DNA of 34,798 bases from an uncultured Parabacteroides sp. (lineage in GTDB: Bacteria; Bacteroidota; Bacteroidia; Bacteroidales; Tannerellaceae). Under the pieces are notes generated by a model. That model had not been told where the DNA came from. It saw only the letters and a list, made by a program, of their open reading frames with translations, and did no database searches. Of this stretch, positions 17,964 through 27,438 are shown piece by piece. How positions within the stretch are numbered: position 1 is the first letter of the stretch; each line of letters starts with the position of its first letter. The position numbers and the translations under genes were made by a program. The stretch is taken from assembly GCA_944325335.1 (NCBI GenBank), contig CALUZR010000038.1, forward strand, positions 1 to 34,798, given 5' to 3'.

Positions 17964-19316
17964 TTACCACTCGATGAACTTCCCGCGCTGCCTCCGTTTC
18001 TCCAATTCTTCTTCGAGGAGACGGCGCCGGTCTTTGGCTATGTAACGGCGGGCGAAGATATTCGGGACGGCTACACCGAGCGAGATGCAGAAGATGATCA
18101 TCGCCGAATTGACGCCGTTGTAGAATGCTGTGGTCACCTCGCCCACCACGCCGTGCATATTGATAAAACCTAAAAGCGAACGGTACATCAACACGCCGGG
18201 AATCATCGGGATAACGGATGGAATCGTCAGCACGTGATTCGGGACGTCGAACCAATACACCGCCTTCACCGCTACCAAGCTGACCACGAAACTTCCCATA
18301 AACGAACCTACTACTGGACCGTATCCCAGCTCGAAGTTCACAAAGTTTCGCGTGCAGACGGCCAAGATACCGCCCAACGCGACCACCCAAAGCAACCGCC
18401 GCTGGATGTTGAATATCATCGAGAAACCCATCGCCGAGATGGCCGCGGCTATGGCATAGATATAATAGGGATCGTGCGGCACCATGCTGAGCTCGCTGAA
18501 CTTATGGTCGATCGTCACATCGTTCATCACGAAAAGGCGCAGGGCAAACGCGATACCGAACGCCATCGCGCCAATCATCATCACCGTATTGGCCGCCCGC
18601 GTAATACCGACCAAGAGGAAATTGTCCAACATATCGTCTACAAAGTTGATGAGCGGCACGCCGGGCACGATGAAGAGGGCGCACGCAAGCAACGCATGGT
18701 AAGGCGTGGCCGACCAATCGGTCAGCGACGTAAGATAAGCCAAGCAAGTGGAGATAAAGGCCGCAATCGCCATGCTCATATAGGCATTGATGCCAAACTC
18801 GATGCAACGGGCCCGCAACCGGAAGCCGGCAAAGGCGCAAATCGAGGCAAACAGGAACGCAATCCAATCGCCCCCAAACAATTTACAGAATCCGCCGCAG
18901 GCGAAACCGGCGCCAATCGCCACCAAGTAGGGTTTGTAGTTTCGTGGCTGGTGGGCAATCCGCTCTAACTCCTCCTCATAGCGGTCGAGCGAGTAGTCCT
19001 GCTCGATGGCACGCCACGAGAGTTTGCTGATTTCCGTAATGGCCGTCATGTTGACCGCATGCTTCTCGCACTTCTGGAACTTGGAAAAGGAATGGGCCTC
19101 GTCGCTCACATTCACCATAATCATCGACCAGCGGATATCCAAATGCAACTTATCTTCCGGTATGCCGAGGAAAGCCGCGACGCGCTTCATGTTCCGGTCG
19201 ATTCGGTTCGTATCGGCTGCACTCTCTACCAACAACTTGCCTGTCCGCAGCAGCAGGTCTAATTTCCGGCGGAGCAAAAGGACGTCTTGCTCGCTCATCT
19301 CTTTGTAATTTGCCAT
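17964..19316 (-). CDS. Threonine/serine exporter family protein (ThrE type)
   Basis: A 450-residue inner-membrane protein of the ThrE family, in which the exporter part (DUF1212) and the DUF3815-type part are fused in one chain. Residues 1-130 are cytosolic, with the family motif LLVESAADTNRIDRNMKRVAAFLG. About ten membrane helices follow, with a second conserved region VGSFMGSFVVSL...PSVIPMIPGVLMYRSL typical of the C-terminal half. The family exports threonine and serine, probably driven by the proton gradient; substrate here is by family only. The gene stands alone, with its promoter set directly after the ppiD terminator. Confidence 0.9.
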   Translation of the reverse strand: MANYKEMSEQDVLLLRRKLDLLLRTGKLLVESAADTNRIDRNMKRVAAFLGIPEDKLHLDIRWSMIMVNVSDEAHSFSKFQKCEKHAVNMTAITEISKLSWRAIEQDYSLDRYEEELERIAHQPRNYKPYLVAIGAGFACGGFCKLFGGDWIAFLFASICAFAGFRLRARCIEFGINAYMSMAIAAFISTCLAYLTSLTDWSATPYHALLACALFIVPGVPLINFVDDMLDNFLLVGITRAANTVMMIGAMAFGIAFALRLFVMNDVTIDHKFSELSMVPHDPYYIYAIAAAISAMGFSMIFNIQRRLLWVVALGGILAVCTRNFVNFELGYGPVVGSFMGSFVVSLVAVKAVYWFDVPNHVLTIPSVIPMIPGVLMYRSLLGFINMHGVVGEVTTAFYNGVNSAMIIFCISLGVAVPNIFARRYIAKDRRRLLEEELEKRRQRGKFIEW

Positions 19317-19342
19317 TCTCTAAGCTTTATTTTTTCCGGGCG

Positions 19343-19350
19343 CAAAGGTA
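19343..19350 (-). promoter_or_regulatory. Promoter -7 box (TACCTTTG) of the ThrE-type gene
   Basis: TACCTTTG followed by C on the minus strand, 26 bases before the start codon. The T-run of the upstream ppiD terminator ends one base before it, so terminator and promoter are fused. Confidence 0.75.
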
Positions 19351-19395
19351 CAAAAAAAGTCAGGAGCTAAAGGCTTCCGCCCTTAACTCCCGACT
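19351..19395 (-). terminator. Intrinsic terminator of ppiD
   Basis: On the minus strand GTCGGGAG and TTAAGG pair with CCTTTAG and CTCCTGAC across the loop GCGGAAG, followed by seven Ts. Confidence 0.85.
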
Positions 19396-19418
19396 TGATA
19401 TAAATCCAAAAACAACGA

Positions 19419-21554
19419 TTAATAAAAACGAATCCGATTGTCTTCGATATCGGCATCATTAATCAATTCCTGAATAGCCTGATAAGAAAGACGATACATA
19501 TTCGATGCATCCAGCGAACGGATGGTAGCTGCTTCATCAAACTCCTTCGCATCCTGGTTCTCGGCATATACCTTAAATACATAAACGCCGCTATTGCCTT
19601 GCACCGGAGCGCTCACTTCATTTACTTTTGCCAACGATACGGCAGCATTCAACTTCGGTTCTACACCGATTCCGGAGATACGGCGCGTACCGAAGGATAC
19701 GAACTTCACGCTATCAACCGACGAGCTCATCGCATCGGCATAGGCTTCCAACGTCGTGAGGTTCTTGGATGCCAACTCAGCGGCAATCTTTTCACCCTTC
19801 TTCTGTGCCAGGATTTCAGCCTTCAAGCCAGCGGCTACCCGCTCCATCGGCGTATAACCTGCCTGCATGCTGCTTTCTACCGCCGCAATCACGAACTTGT
19901 TATCACATTCAAAGATTTCAGACACGGCCCCTTTATCGTTCTGGAACGCCCAACGGATGACGGGACGCGAGTTGCGAATCGTACCCAACACTTCATTATC
20001 CGGCGTAATCGAGATATTCGATACGACCTGATAACCGGCCGACTGAGCTGCCGTATCCAACTTGGCAATGTCGCGATTCTTCGAGATGAACTGGTTCAAC
20101 TCATTGTATATATTGCTATACGTCTTCGAGCTGGGCGAAACCGTTATGTCGATATCGGCCACTTTATATTTTGTTACGTTTGCTGTCTTTTCCAATACCT
20201 TCACCAAGTGCGTGCCATACATTGACTTCACCACCATCACGTCGTTGACCGGCGTCGAGAAGATGGCATTCTTGAAGTCTTCGTTCACACCCCGCAAAGC
20301 GGTAATTTCCGTAAACCAACCCAATTCGCCTCCGTTCTGGGCTGCTTGGTCGATGGAATGTTTCTTGGCCAACTCGGCAAAATCGGCACCTCCTTTGATT
20401 ACACCCATCAAGCTATCAGCCAAAGCCTTCGTTTCCGCTTCCGAAGCACGCGCCACCATGATGTGAGCCACCTTGACCGAATCCGGAGCGGATGTCTTAT
20501 CCACGAGCTTGAACATGCGGTACTTGTCGTTCTCAAAAGCCGGACCGTAGACATCACCCACCTGGGCCGTCTCTACGAATTGCTTCATTTCCGGGTCGAA
20601 CGACTTCTCGGTAAAGAAAGCATCCATATAGGGAACTTCCGAATTTTCGTTGACAATATCCGCTACATTTGCGCTTGTCGTGAACTCTTCCTTCAACGAT
20701 TCGATATCTTTCTGCACATCATTGTAATCCTCTTGGCTCGGACGGATATCGACCGATACATACTTCACCACCTTCGTTTCCTTCTGCTTGAACATTTCCT
20801 TGCGTTCGTTGTAGAGCTTTTCGATTTCCGATTTGCTTACTTCGATGGTCGAATCCGGAATCGTGGTATAGGATTGCATCGTATAGACAATGTCGGCGTT
20901 CTTCGCATTCTCGTCAAACGATTCTTTCGCATCCAGCTTGTTGGCGCCTACCGCCTTGGCAAGCAACGTCGTGTATTTCTGTTCCAAGCGTTGGCGTTTG
21001 ATATTCTTTTCCCAGAACAACCAGAAGTTGCGAGCCTTCAGGATTTGCTCCTGTTGGTCGAGGGGAAGCGTGGCGATATTGTCGTCTTCAATCGTCTTCA
21101 AGAATTGCAACAACGCGTTGCGGTCGAAGGCGCCTGTCTGCTGATTGACAAACATCGGCATTTGTTGAATCAACGGGGAAATATTCTCACCCTGCACCAT
21201 GTCGAACAACTCTTCAGGTGAAACCGCCATGCCAATCTTCTCAGTTTCTTCGCCTAATACAATGTCTTGCACCATCGTATTAAAGACATTCTGGCGGATT
21301 TGAGCTTGATACTCGTCCGGAAGACTTGTTTGCCCGGTTTGCATCTTGTACATTTCGGTCATCTCGTCGATCAGCGACTGATAATCTTGAATATGGATTA
21401 CCTGACCGTTTATTTCAGCCACCTGCTCTTGGGATTGTCTGAAATAAGTTGAACCTGAATTTAAAAAGTCACCAATGATAAAAGCGAACAATGCCACTCC
21501 CACAACAAGGACCAGCAGTCCAGCTTTGCTTCTAATTTTTTCCAGCGTAGCCAT
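19419..21554 (-). CDS. ppiD: Membrane-anchored peptidyl-prolyl isomerase chaperone (PpiD/SurA type)
   Basis: Periplasmic folding factor of 711 residues anchored by one N-terminal membrane helix (about 11-31), as in PpiD. A SurA-type N-terminal chaperone domain covers about 40-200, and a parvulin (PPIC) domain about 360-456, with VKVAHIMV, FAELAKKHS and NGGELGWF. A second, diverged PPIC-like domain may occupy about 480-590. It probably assists outer-membrane protein folding, which fits its position behind lptC and two outer-membrane genes. The upstream gap to the CNNM gene is 191 bases and holds its own promoter (21620-21627), so it may be transcribed both with and without the operon. Confidence 0.92.
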   Translation of the reverse strand: MATLEKIRSKAGLLVLVVGVALFAFIIGDFLNSGSTYFRQSQEQVAEINGQVIHIQDYQSLIDEMTEMYKMQTGQTSLPDEYQAQIRQNVFNTMVQDIVLGEETEKIGMAVSPEELFDMVQGENISPLIQQMPMFVNQQTGAFDRNALLQFLKTIEDDNIATLPLDQQEQILKARNFWLFWEKNIKRQRLEQKYTTLLAKAVGANKLDAKESFDENAKNADIVYTMQSYTTIPDSTIEVSKSEIEKLYNERKEMFKQKETKVVKYVSVDIRPSQEDYNDVQKDIESLKEEFTTSANVADIVNENSEVPYMDAFFTEKSFDPEMKQFVETAQVGDVYGPAFENDKYRMFKLVDKTSAPDSVKVAHIMVARASEAETKALADSLMGVIKGGADFAELAKKHSIDQAAQNGGELGWFTEITALRGVNEDFKNAIFSTPVNDVMVVKSMYGTHLVKVLEKTANVTKYKVADIDITVSPSSKTYSNIYNELNQFISKNRDIAKLDTAAQSAGYQVVSNISITPDNEVLGTIRNSRPVIRWAFQNDKGAVSEIFECDNKFVIAAVESSMQAGYTPMERVAAGLKAEILAQKKGEKIAAELASKNLTTLEAYADAMSSSVDSVKFVSFGTRRISGIGVEPKLNAAVSLAKVNEVSAPVQGNSGVYVFKVYAENQDAKEFDEAATIRSLDASNMYRLSYQAIQELINDADIEDNRIRFY

Positions 21555-21619
21555 TTATCGTTTCTTATTTTATGTTTATACTTATCCTTTTATTATTTCT
21601 GCATTTTGCATTTAGGGTG

Positions 21620-21627
21620 CAAAGATA
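21620..21627 (-). promoter_or_regulatory. Promoter -7 box (TATCTTTG) of ppiD
   Basis: TATCTTTG followed by C on the minus strand, 65 bases before the ppiD start codon. Confidence 0.65.
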
Positions 21628-21692
21628 ATAAAAAAGAAAATGTTACGACACTTTCTCTGCTTTTTTTCAGAAATACAACGATAATCTCTCCC

Positions 21693-21745
21693 GATTATAG
21701 GCATAAACCGAAACGATTCTGCCTATAAACGGAAAGGATTCCGCC
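21693..21745. repeat. 22-bp periodic palindrome array (GATTATAG family), copy 3
   Basis: GATT starts at 21693, 21715 and 21737, 22 bp apart. TATAGGCA (21696-21703) pairs with TGCCTATA (21720-21727). The first unit, GATTATAGGCATAAAC, is identical to that at 9897. The last unit runs up to the stop codon of the CNNM gene. Confidence 0.75.
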
Positions 21746-23014
21746 TTATTTTCCGTCCGTTTCAAGCACCTTCATGCGCACCAGTTCGATCTTCGTAGCC
21801 GTAGCCCGAATGATTTTGAAGGAATAAATCCCGCAGACCACCGTTTCGTTCGGTTTGGGGAAATCTTCATAATAATGGAGAATCATCCCCGCCACGGTCA
21901 CATACTCATCCGATTCGGGCAAATTCAAATCAAACATCTCGTTCAATGTATCGATTTCAAGCCTTCCGGACAAAACATATTCATCGTCCGCTATCTTCTT
22001 GGCTACATGCATCTTCACATCATGCTCATCTTCAATTTCCCCGAATATCTCTTCCACCAAATCCTCTAACGTTACCATGCCGGAGGTCCCGCCAAACTCG
22101 TCGACCACCACGGCCAAGCTTTTCTTCTCTTGCATCAAAAGACGCATTAACTTATTGGCCGTCATTGTTTCCGGCACTACCGGCACGGGGCGTATCTTCG
22201 TCGTCCAATCCGCCGGATGCTTAAACAACTCCGAGGAATGGATATACCCTATGATGTCGTCAATATTCTCATTATAAACCAATATCTTCGATAAGCCCGT
22301 CTCGATGAATCGTTCGCGCAGCTCGTCGATGCCCAGCTGCTTGTCGCACGCCACGATTTCCGTCCGGGGCACAATGCAATCGCGCAAACGGACGTTCGAG
22401 AAGTCCAGTGCGTTTTGAAACATCTTCACCTCCGTATCCATTTCCTCATCTTGGGGCGCCTCATCGATGCTTTGCTGGATAAACGAATCCAACTCGACCT
22501 TCCCCAAGGCATACACCCGCGAAACCTTTACACCCTTCACGCCAAACAATTTCAACAACAAGAAAGAACAAAAGGCGAACAACTTCGCAATCGGATAGAA
22601 CAATATATAGATGAAGAACAACGGAATGGCAAACAGGCGCAACGAGAAGTTCGGATTCAGATTGAACAACAGACGAGGCACAAATTCCCCCATGAATAAA
22701 ACCAACAACGAGATGAACAAACCCTGGCAAACCAACACCCCGACCGGATTACCCCACATGGAAGCCAACCAACCAGCCGACTCCATTACTATTTGCACGC
22801 TCAATACGACCAACGCAATCGCATTGCCCACCAACATAGTCGCAATAAACTGATTGGGATTCCGGAAAAAGAGGTCCAGAATCCAACTCGTCAGGCTCCG
22901 GCTGTTCTTATCCAATTCATAACGCAACTTATTAGCCGAAAGATAAGCCACTTCCATTCCCGAGAAGAAAACGGAAAAGGCCAATGCAATCCATATATTT
23001 CCTTGTATATCCAT
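21746..23014 (-). CDS. CNNM/CorC-type membrane protein (GldE-like, hemolysin family)
   Basis: A 422-residue inner-membrane protein. The N-terminal DUF21/CNNM domain (about 1-175) has three to four helices (NIWIALAFSVFFSGMEVAYLSANKLR). Two CBS domains follow (about 195-320, including AVVVDEFGGTSGMVTLEDLVEEIFGEI), then a CorC/HlyC C-terminal domain (about 335-415). Such proteins are linked to magnesium or cobalt efflux; in gliding Bacteroidetes the related GldE supports gliding. The hemolysin name in databases is historical. Its ATG follows the lptC stop codon with no gap, so the two are surely one operon. Confidence 0.9.
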   Translation of the reverse strand: MDIQGNIWIALAFSVFFSGMEVAYLSANKLRYELDKNSRSLTSWILDLFFRNPNQFIATMLVGNAIALVVLSVQIVMESAGWLASMWGNPVGVLVCQGLFISLLVLFMGEFVPRLLFNLNPNFSLRLFAIPLFFIYILFYPIAKLFAFCSFLLLKLFGVKGVKVSRVYALGKVELDSFIQQSIDEAPQDEEMDTEVKMFQNALDFSNVRLRDCIVPRTEIVACDKQLGIDELRERFIETGLSKILVYNENIDDIIGYIHSSELFKHPADWTTKIRPVPVVPETMTANKLMRLLMQEKKSLAVVVDEFGGTSGMVTLEDLVEEIFGEIEDEHDVKMHVAKKIADDEYVLSGRLEIDTLNEMFDLNLPESDEYVTVAGMILHYYEDFPKPNETVVCGIYSFKIIRATATKIELVRMKVLETDGK

Positions 23015-23692
23015 TTATCTGTGTTTTAATGTATCCAAAACAGGTCTTTTAAAGGTCGAGTCTGTTTCCATTTGTAAAGTATCCGTAGGAGCTTGAGCCC
23101 GTGTGTTTTCCTCGACAGGGAATACACCTTGCGAGTTAAATATCTTATACTTTGTCATATTTTGGTTCGATTCAAAACCAATGCCTGTGACTATCTGCTC
23201 TTCCTGTTGAATCCGGATGTATTTATCCGAATACACCTTCTCTTCTTTCTGATCCCAAAACAATTCGGAGGTACTGAATTGCTCCCCTTCCAAACTCTCC
23301 ACTTCCACGTGGCCTATCAATTGCCACAATCCTTTTTTATCAAAATAATAAGCTGTATCGGCTTTGATGCTGGCTTCGGTATGAAACAATGTATCAAACT
23401 TCTCCACATAAATTCCTTCGGGGAAATACCAATAGGGTTCCTTCGCCCGACCGAATACCAACCACGTCTGGGCCGTCAAGCGATACCGCGTAATACCCGA
23501 ATCGGAGATCAAGGTATTCACTTCGGTTGCTTTCATCGTATAGCTTTTTTCTGGGTCGGAAGGTACTGCTACCCATTCTTTCTTCTCTTCCGAACAGGAA
23601 AGATTGATACACAAAAGAAACATAACAACCACCACGAAGGTAGTTGTTATGTTCTGTGATTGATTCGTTTTACTACGAAAACGTTTGTCCAT
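23015..23692 (-). CDS. lptC: LPS export protein LptC
   Basis: Periplasmic component of the Lpt machine that hands lipopolysaccharide from the inner-membrane LptBFG exporter to the periplasmic bridge. The start at 23692 (MDKRFRSK) gives 225 residues; the open frame upstream overlaps the TPR gene. The hydrophobic N-terminal segment (about 15-33) ends in INLSC, a possible lipobox, so the protein may be a lipoprotein rather than held by a helix. The beta-jellyroll core covers about 45-185 (YRLTAQTWLVF, ASIKADTAYYFDKKGLWQL, FSTSELFWDQKEEKVYSD), the LptC pattern of Bacteroidetes. It lies 8 bases after the TPR gene stop. Confidence 0.88.
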   Translation of the reverse strand: MDKRFRSKTNQSQNITTTFVVVVMFLLCINLSCSEEKKEWVAVPSDPEKSYTMKATEVNTLISDSGITRYRLTAQTWLVFGRAKEPYWYFPEGIYVEKFDTLFHTEASIKADTAYYFDKKGLWQLIGHVEVESLEGEQFSTSELFWDQKEEKVYSDKYIRIQQEEQIVTGIGFESNQNMTKYKIFNSQGVFPVEENTRAQAPTDTLQMETDSTFKRPVLDTLKHR

Positions 23693-23700
23693 ACAAATAT

Positions 23701-25068
23701 TTATCGGATAGTCGTTGTCTCGCCAATCCATCCACCTACAGTAAATGTCTTGCCTTTTTCCAACTCCGGGTGCATGAAGATTTCCTCCGTAGACGGCAGG
23801 TGAGCGTGGTATGAACCGATCAAGCTCTTAGCTTCTTCCGTGCAGTTTTCAGGATCTACTTGCATAGCCTTTTGGAATTTGTCGATAGCAGCATAATAAA
23901 CGGCACGCTGCAGTACGGGGTCGTCCGGATAAACCGATTTAGCCGTAGCCGCATACATCTTACCAATCAACATATAAGGAGCACCGTAGTTTGCATTTTC
24001 GCTTATCGCCTTCCGGCAATATTCACGCGCTTGCGAATGGTGGTTCTGGTCGAATGCCAAGAGCGCCATCATGTAGTAATCTTCAGCCTTTGCAGCTGCG
24101 TCTGTTTCCAAACCAACTGCCTCTTCGAAGAACTTCAATGCCGTAGCATAATCTTCTTTCTTTACAGCTTGCTTAGCCAAACCTACAGCTGATTCAGCCG
24201 TCGGCTCGATCGCATGTGCATAACCGGAAGCCTTGAAGTATGCTTCGATTTCCTGGCAACGAGACTTTCTCAACAAAGCGATTGTCTGCTTCAAGAATGC
24301 CAAATCGTCTTTCTTTTCGTCGATCTTTGCGCCATATACATTTTCCAATGTTTCACAATCGGCTGCACCACTGCTTGCGAAGTTCGTTTCTACGTTTGCC
24401 TGATATGCTTCCAACGTTTTTACTTCCTTCTGGTTGTTGGCAGCCTTAGCCGCTTCAATCTGTGCGCTAATGATGCCCGAGCACTTCAAATAATCCTGGA
24501 TGAACTGGTCTTTCAAGTTCGGGTCAGCTTGCATTTTCTTCAACGAAGCAAACAAATAGAAAGAAGTAGCTTTTACTTCACACTTGTTTCCGTATTCGTC
24601 GATGATTTCCTTCAACCAACCATACAATTTATCGGCATCCACGTTGGCACCTGCATACTTTATATAGTCTTCAGCTTTGTTGGCTACAATCCAATCTTTA
24701 CCATAGCGTTTGTCATTACCAAAATACTTCACACGCTTGTCGTAAACCGCCATCAAATCGTCAATCAACTGGGCCTTCTTAGCCGGATCTTTTTCATTTT
24801 CGATCTGCCAACCCACGATACGCACGCCATACAGATAAATGTCTTTTGTTGCCGCCGGACATTCTTCGTAAGCTATCTTCCAAAACTCTAAGGCGTCTTT
24901 GTAATTTCCGCCTTTTGCATACGGAGTGAACAAACTAATGTTCGTAATACAACGAATACTGTCCTCACCGTGCCCAAAACGTGTCCCTGTGTCTACGCCT
25001 TTCTGGGCATAAGCTCCCAATGTTCCCATTGTACAGCCAAGAGCTAATAATAATACCTTGATCTTCAT
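23701..25068 (-). CDS. Exported tetratricopeptide-repeat protein
   Basis: A 455-residue periplasmic protein with a signal peptide (about 1-21, cut after AYAQ). A helical domain of TPR-like repeats covers the chain; the best repeats lie at about 295-420, with EDYATALKFFEEAVGLE, SQAREYCRKAISENANYGAPYMLIGKMY and IDKFQKAMQVDPEN. It is placed between an outer-membrane barrel gene (35 bases upstream) and lptC (8 bases downstream), so it probably scaffolds envelope biogenesis. The exact partner is unknown. Confidence 0.85.
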   Translation of the reverse strand: MKIKVLLLALGCTMGTLGAYAQKGVDTGTRFGHGEDSIRCITNISLFTPYAKGGNYKDALEFWKIAYEECPAATKDIYLYGVRIVGWQIENEKDPAKKAQLIDDLMAVYDKRVKYFGNDKRYGKDWIVANKAEDYIKYAGANVDADKLYGWLKEIIDEYGNKCEVKATSFYLFASLKKMQADPNLKDQFIQDYLKCSGIISAQIEAAKAANNQKEVKTLEAYQANVETNFASSGAADCETLENVYGAKIDEKKDDLAFLKQTIALLRKSRCQEIEAYFKASGYAHAIEPTAESAVGLAKQAVKKEDYATALKFFEEAVGLETDAAAKAEDYYMMALLAFDQNHHSQAREYCRKAISENANYGAPYMLIGKMYAATAKSVYPDDPVLQRAVYYAAIDKFQKAMQVDPENCTEEAKSLIGSYHAHLPSTEEIFMHPELEKGKTFTVGGWIGETTTIR

Positions 25069-25103
25069 ATATTTTCTTATTAAAGTTAACTATGTTATTC
25101 TTT

Positions 25104-26387
25104 TTAATTCAGCTTAAACTTAAAGAACCAGCGCTCGTTGAACGTATAATTCAGCGTCACGCGGAAATACTGTTCGTCGATCATAAAAGCCTCGCCCGGT
25201 TTCACCTTCACATATTCAAACGCCACATTCACCATCGAACGGTTGTCCAACATCGGGAAGCCCAATCCGATACTTGCCCCGTATTCCTTATATCCCGAAC
25301 CCTTGCCGCCATTTTCCGGACTTACCTTAATATAAGAGTCGCCATAATGGAAACCGGCACGATAACGAATCGCCTGGAAGTAATTCCTACCTCGGTATTC
25401 GGGCAAATACTCTGCCCCTATCGCCAAACGTGTACGGTTCTGGAACGCGTCTGTCGCACCTTGATACGACGCATCGCCCCAATTCTCGTATAAGAAATCA
25501 GCCGCCAAAAGCAACTTGTTTATCTTCATGTACGAAACGCCGAAACCAAACGAATTGGGCAAATCGTATGTCGCGCCCTGAATCGTATCCCGTTCGTAAG
25601 TCACGACCGTATTTCCATTCCGCAGTTCGCGCGTGTCGTACGTTTTCGTGTTCAAACGGTTCTTGGGCGAATAGGTGACGCCAAATGTCAAACTCTCGGT
25701 CGCGCTCAACGGATGGGTGTATTGCACGCCGAAATCCATCTTCATGTCGCGCACCTCAATGCGTTGCGTCCGGTAGTTTTGATAAGGCGTCGTCGAATCA
25801 TCACTTCCGAACTGGGTCTGTTGCAAATGTTCGACATTTCCAAACAAGTAGCCAAAGTTCGCACCGATTGCCAACCGTTTCTTCCATACATCTATAGACA
25901 AACCGCCGTACAAATCGTTTAATCCGCCCGTGCCGGAATACATATTTACGTAACTTTGCCCATCGACTTGCGAGATTTCGCCAAATTCATAGCCGACAAA
26001 CGAATAGGGCAACAACCCTGCGCTCATCGCCAACCATCGCGTAATGGGAAATTGCAACGCGATATACTCGATGTTGCCGTTCAGCTTCTTGTACTTGTTC
26101 GACGCATCCTTGTAGGTGGCCGATTGGAGCGATACCCCAAAATCAAAAATGAACGTCAACGAATCCATACAACTATACGATGCCGGGTTCATCGGATTTA
26201 TTTGTTTCGGAGAACGTAATCCTACTCCAATACCTCCCATCGCACGCCCTGCGCCAAACGAACGGTCGGCCAACTCCCCATATCCGAAACGGGTATAAGG
26301 AGACGCCGTGTTGTTTTGCGCCCCGGCAGACAACAGGGTCAACCACACCAATACTCCTAACGAAATAAACTTCTTAATTCTCAACAT
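25104..26387 (-). CDS. Outer-membrane barrel protein, first gene of the envelope operon
   Basis: A 427-residue beta-barrel protein with a signal peptide (about 1-23). The start NNTASPYTRFGYGELADRSF and INPMNPASYSCMDSLTF place it among FadL/OmpP1-like proteins conserved in Bacteroidetes next to TPR and lptC genes. The C-terminus ends in a strand rich in aromatic residues (FRVTLNYTFNERWFFKFKLN), as expected for barrel assembly. Its cargo is unknown. It heads the operon OMP - TPR - lptC - CNNM - (ppiD). From memory, this operon begins with a type III pantothenate kinase gene in some Bacteroides; here cutC sits upstream instead. Confidence 0.82.
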   Translation of the reverse strand: MLRIKKFISLGVLVWLTLLSAGAQNNTASPYTRFGYGELADRSFGAGRAMGGIGVGLRSPKQINPMNPASYSCMDSLTFIFDFGVSLQSATYKDASNKYKKLNGNIEYIALQFPITRWLAMSAGLLPYSFVGYEFGEISQVDGQSYVNMYSGTGGLNDLYGGLSIDVWKKRLAIGANFGYLFGNVEHLQQTQFGSDDSTTPYQNYRTQRIEVRDMKMDFGVQYTHPLSATESLTFGVTYSPKNRLNTKTYDTRELRNGNTVVTYERDTIQGATYDLPNSFGFGVSYMKINKLLLAADFLYENWGDASYQGATDAFQNRTRLAIGAEYLPEYRGRNYFQAIRYRAGFHYGDSYIKVSPENGGKGSGYKEYGASIGLGFPMLDNRSMVNVAFEYVKVKPGEAFMIDEQYFRVTLNYTFNERWFFKFKLN

Positions 26388-26438
26388 TATATTCTAAAGA
26401 TTCTTGTTTATCCTTTCTCAACATCTGTTTCCAGCTTG

Positions 26439-26469
26439 CAAAGATGGAACTTTTTGCCCAGCTTTCAAA
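26439..26469 (-). promoter_or_regulatory. Promoter of the envelope operon
   Basis: On the minus strand TTTG (26466-26469) and CATCTTTG (26439-26446) are 19 bases apart. The -7 box has C instead of T at its first position. It lies 51 bases before the OMP start codon. Confidence 0.65.
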
Positions 26470-26534
26470 ATCATCATCACCTTAAAATGATATTTTTCGC
26501 AAAGGAAAACAAAATTTGCGAGACTATAAAAGAA

Positions 26535-27263
26535 TTACACCATTTTCTTTACCAAGTTTCTATCGGTTTGTACCGTCTCGAACTCGGAAGTCACTGCACT
26601 ACTGCCCATTGGCACCTGTTCGTTGCGGTATTTCATCTGGCTATAGACGATGCTCCGTGCCGAGGTGTGGAACTCTTTCGCCCCTGTCTCGCGCTCGATT
26701 TGCGCAATGTTGCCTTCGCGCACGCCGCATCCGGGCATGATGATGATGCGTCCGGCCGCCTTCTCGACCAATTGCTTAATGAGCGGAATGCCCTCCACGG
26801 CGTTGGCGCGTTGTCCCGACGTCAGGATCCGGTCGCATCCCAGGTCAATCAATTCCTCTAACGCCTGGAACGGATCGCGGCATACGTCGAACGCCCGGTG
26901 GCACGTCACCGACAAAGGCTTAGCCGCCTCAATCAGCCGGCGCATCAAAGGCACGTCAATGTCGCCCTCCGCCGTCAAGCAACCGAACACCACACCGTGC
27001 ACGCCCAGTTGTTTGCACATCTCGATGTCGAGCAGCATCGACCCGATCTCGGCCTCCGTATACAGGAAATCCCCTCCGCGCGGACGTATAATCACATTAA
27101 TATCAATGTGCGACGTCAGTTGTTTCGCCATCCGGATCTCCCCATAGCTTGGCGTCGTTCCCCCTTCCGGGATGCCGGCGCAAAGCTCGACCCGCTTTGC
27201 CCCTCCGGCTTCTGCTTCTACGCAACTTTGTGCCGAATTGGCACATATCTCGATAATTCGCAT
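26535..27263 (-). CDS. cutC: CutC family protein
   Basis: A 242-residue TIM-barrel protein of the CutC family, first linked to copper homeostasis, though the copper role is disputed and the enzymatic activity is not settled. Conserved motifs are RIIEICANSAQSC, GAKRVELCAGIPEGGTTPSYG, VIIRPRGGDFLYT, TCHRAFDV, GCDRILTSGQ, IIMPGCGV and EFHTSAR. The start at 27263 is chosen because it fits the family's length and a good promoter precedes it; the frame stays open for 400 bases upstream only because it crosses the stop-free 42/43-bp array. Confidence 0.93.
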   Translation of the reverse strand: MRIIEICANSAQSCVEAEAGGAKRVELCAGIPEGGTTPSYGEIRMAKQLTSHIDINVIIRPRGGDFLYTEAEIGSMLLDIEMCKQLGVHGVVFGCLTAEGDIDVPLMRRLIEAAKPLSVTCHRAFDVCRDPFQALEELIDLGCDRILTSGQRANAVEGIPLIKQLVEKAAGRIIIMPGCGVREGNIAQIERETGAKEFHTSARSIVYSQMKYRNEQVPMGSSAVTSEFETVQTDRNLVKKMV

Positions 27264-27298
27264 ACGTTTCTTTTTCGCTTTATTCGTTTCAGATGATG

Positions 27299-27330
27299 CA
27301 AAAGTACGGATAATCCCTTTTTCTTCCAAA
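27299..27330 (-). promoter_or_regulatory. Promoter of cutC
   Basis: On the minus strand TTTG (27327-27330) and TACTTTTG (27299-27306) are 20 bases apart, a close match to the Bacteroidetes consensus, 35 bases before the start codon. It supports the chosen cutC start. Confidence 0.8.
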
Positions 27331-27438
27331 TGATACGGAGCAAATTGATAATTGGAAATTGAAAAAAACGAAGAACAATCAGAGGGGATGCGCCGTAATA
27401 AGCATTTTTGAACACGAAGGCGCGGAGGTACGGAGATT

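Noticed and set aside
26497..26521. Terminator of cutC (TCGCAAA / TTTGCGA)
   Set aside because: On the coding strand the stem is followed by As, not Ts; no other terminator is clear there.
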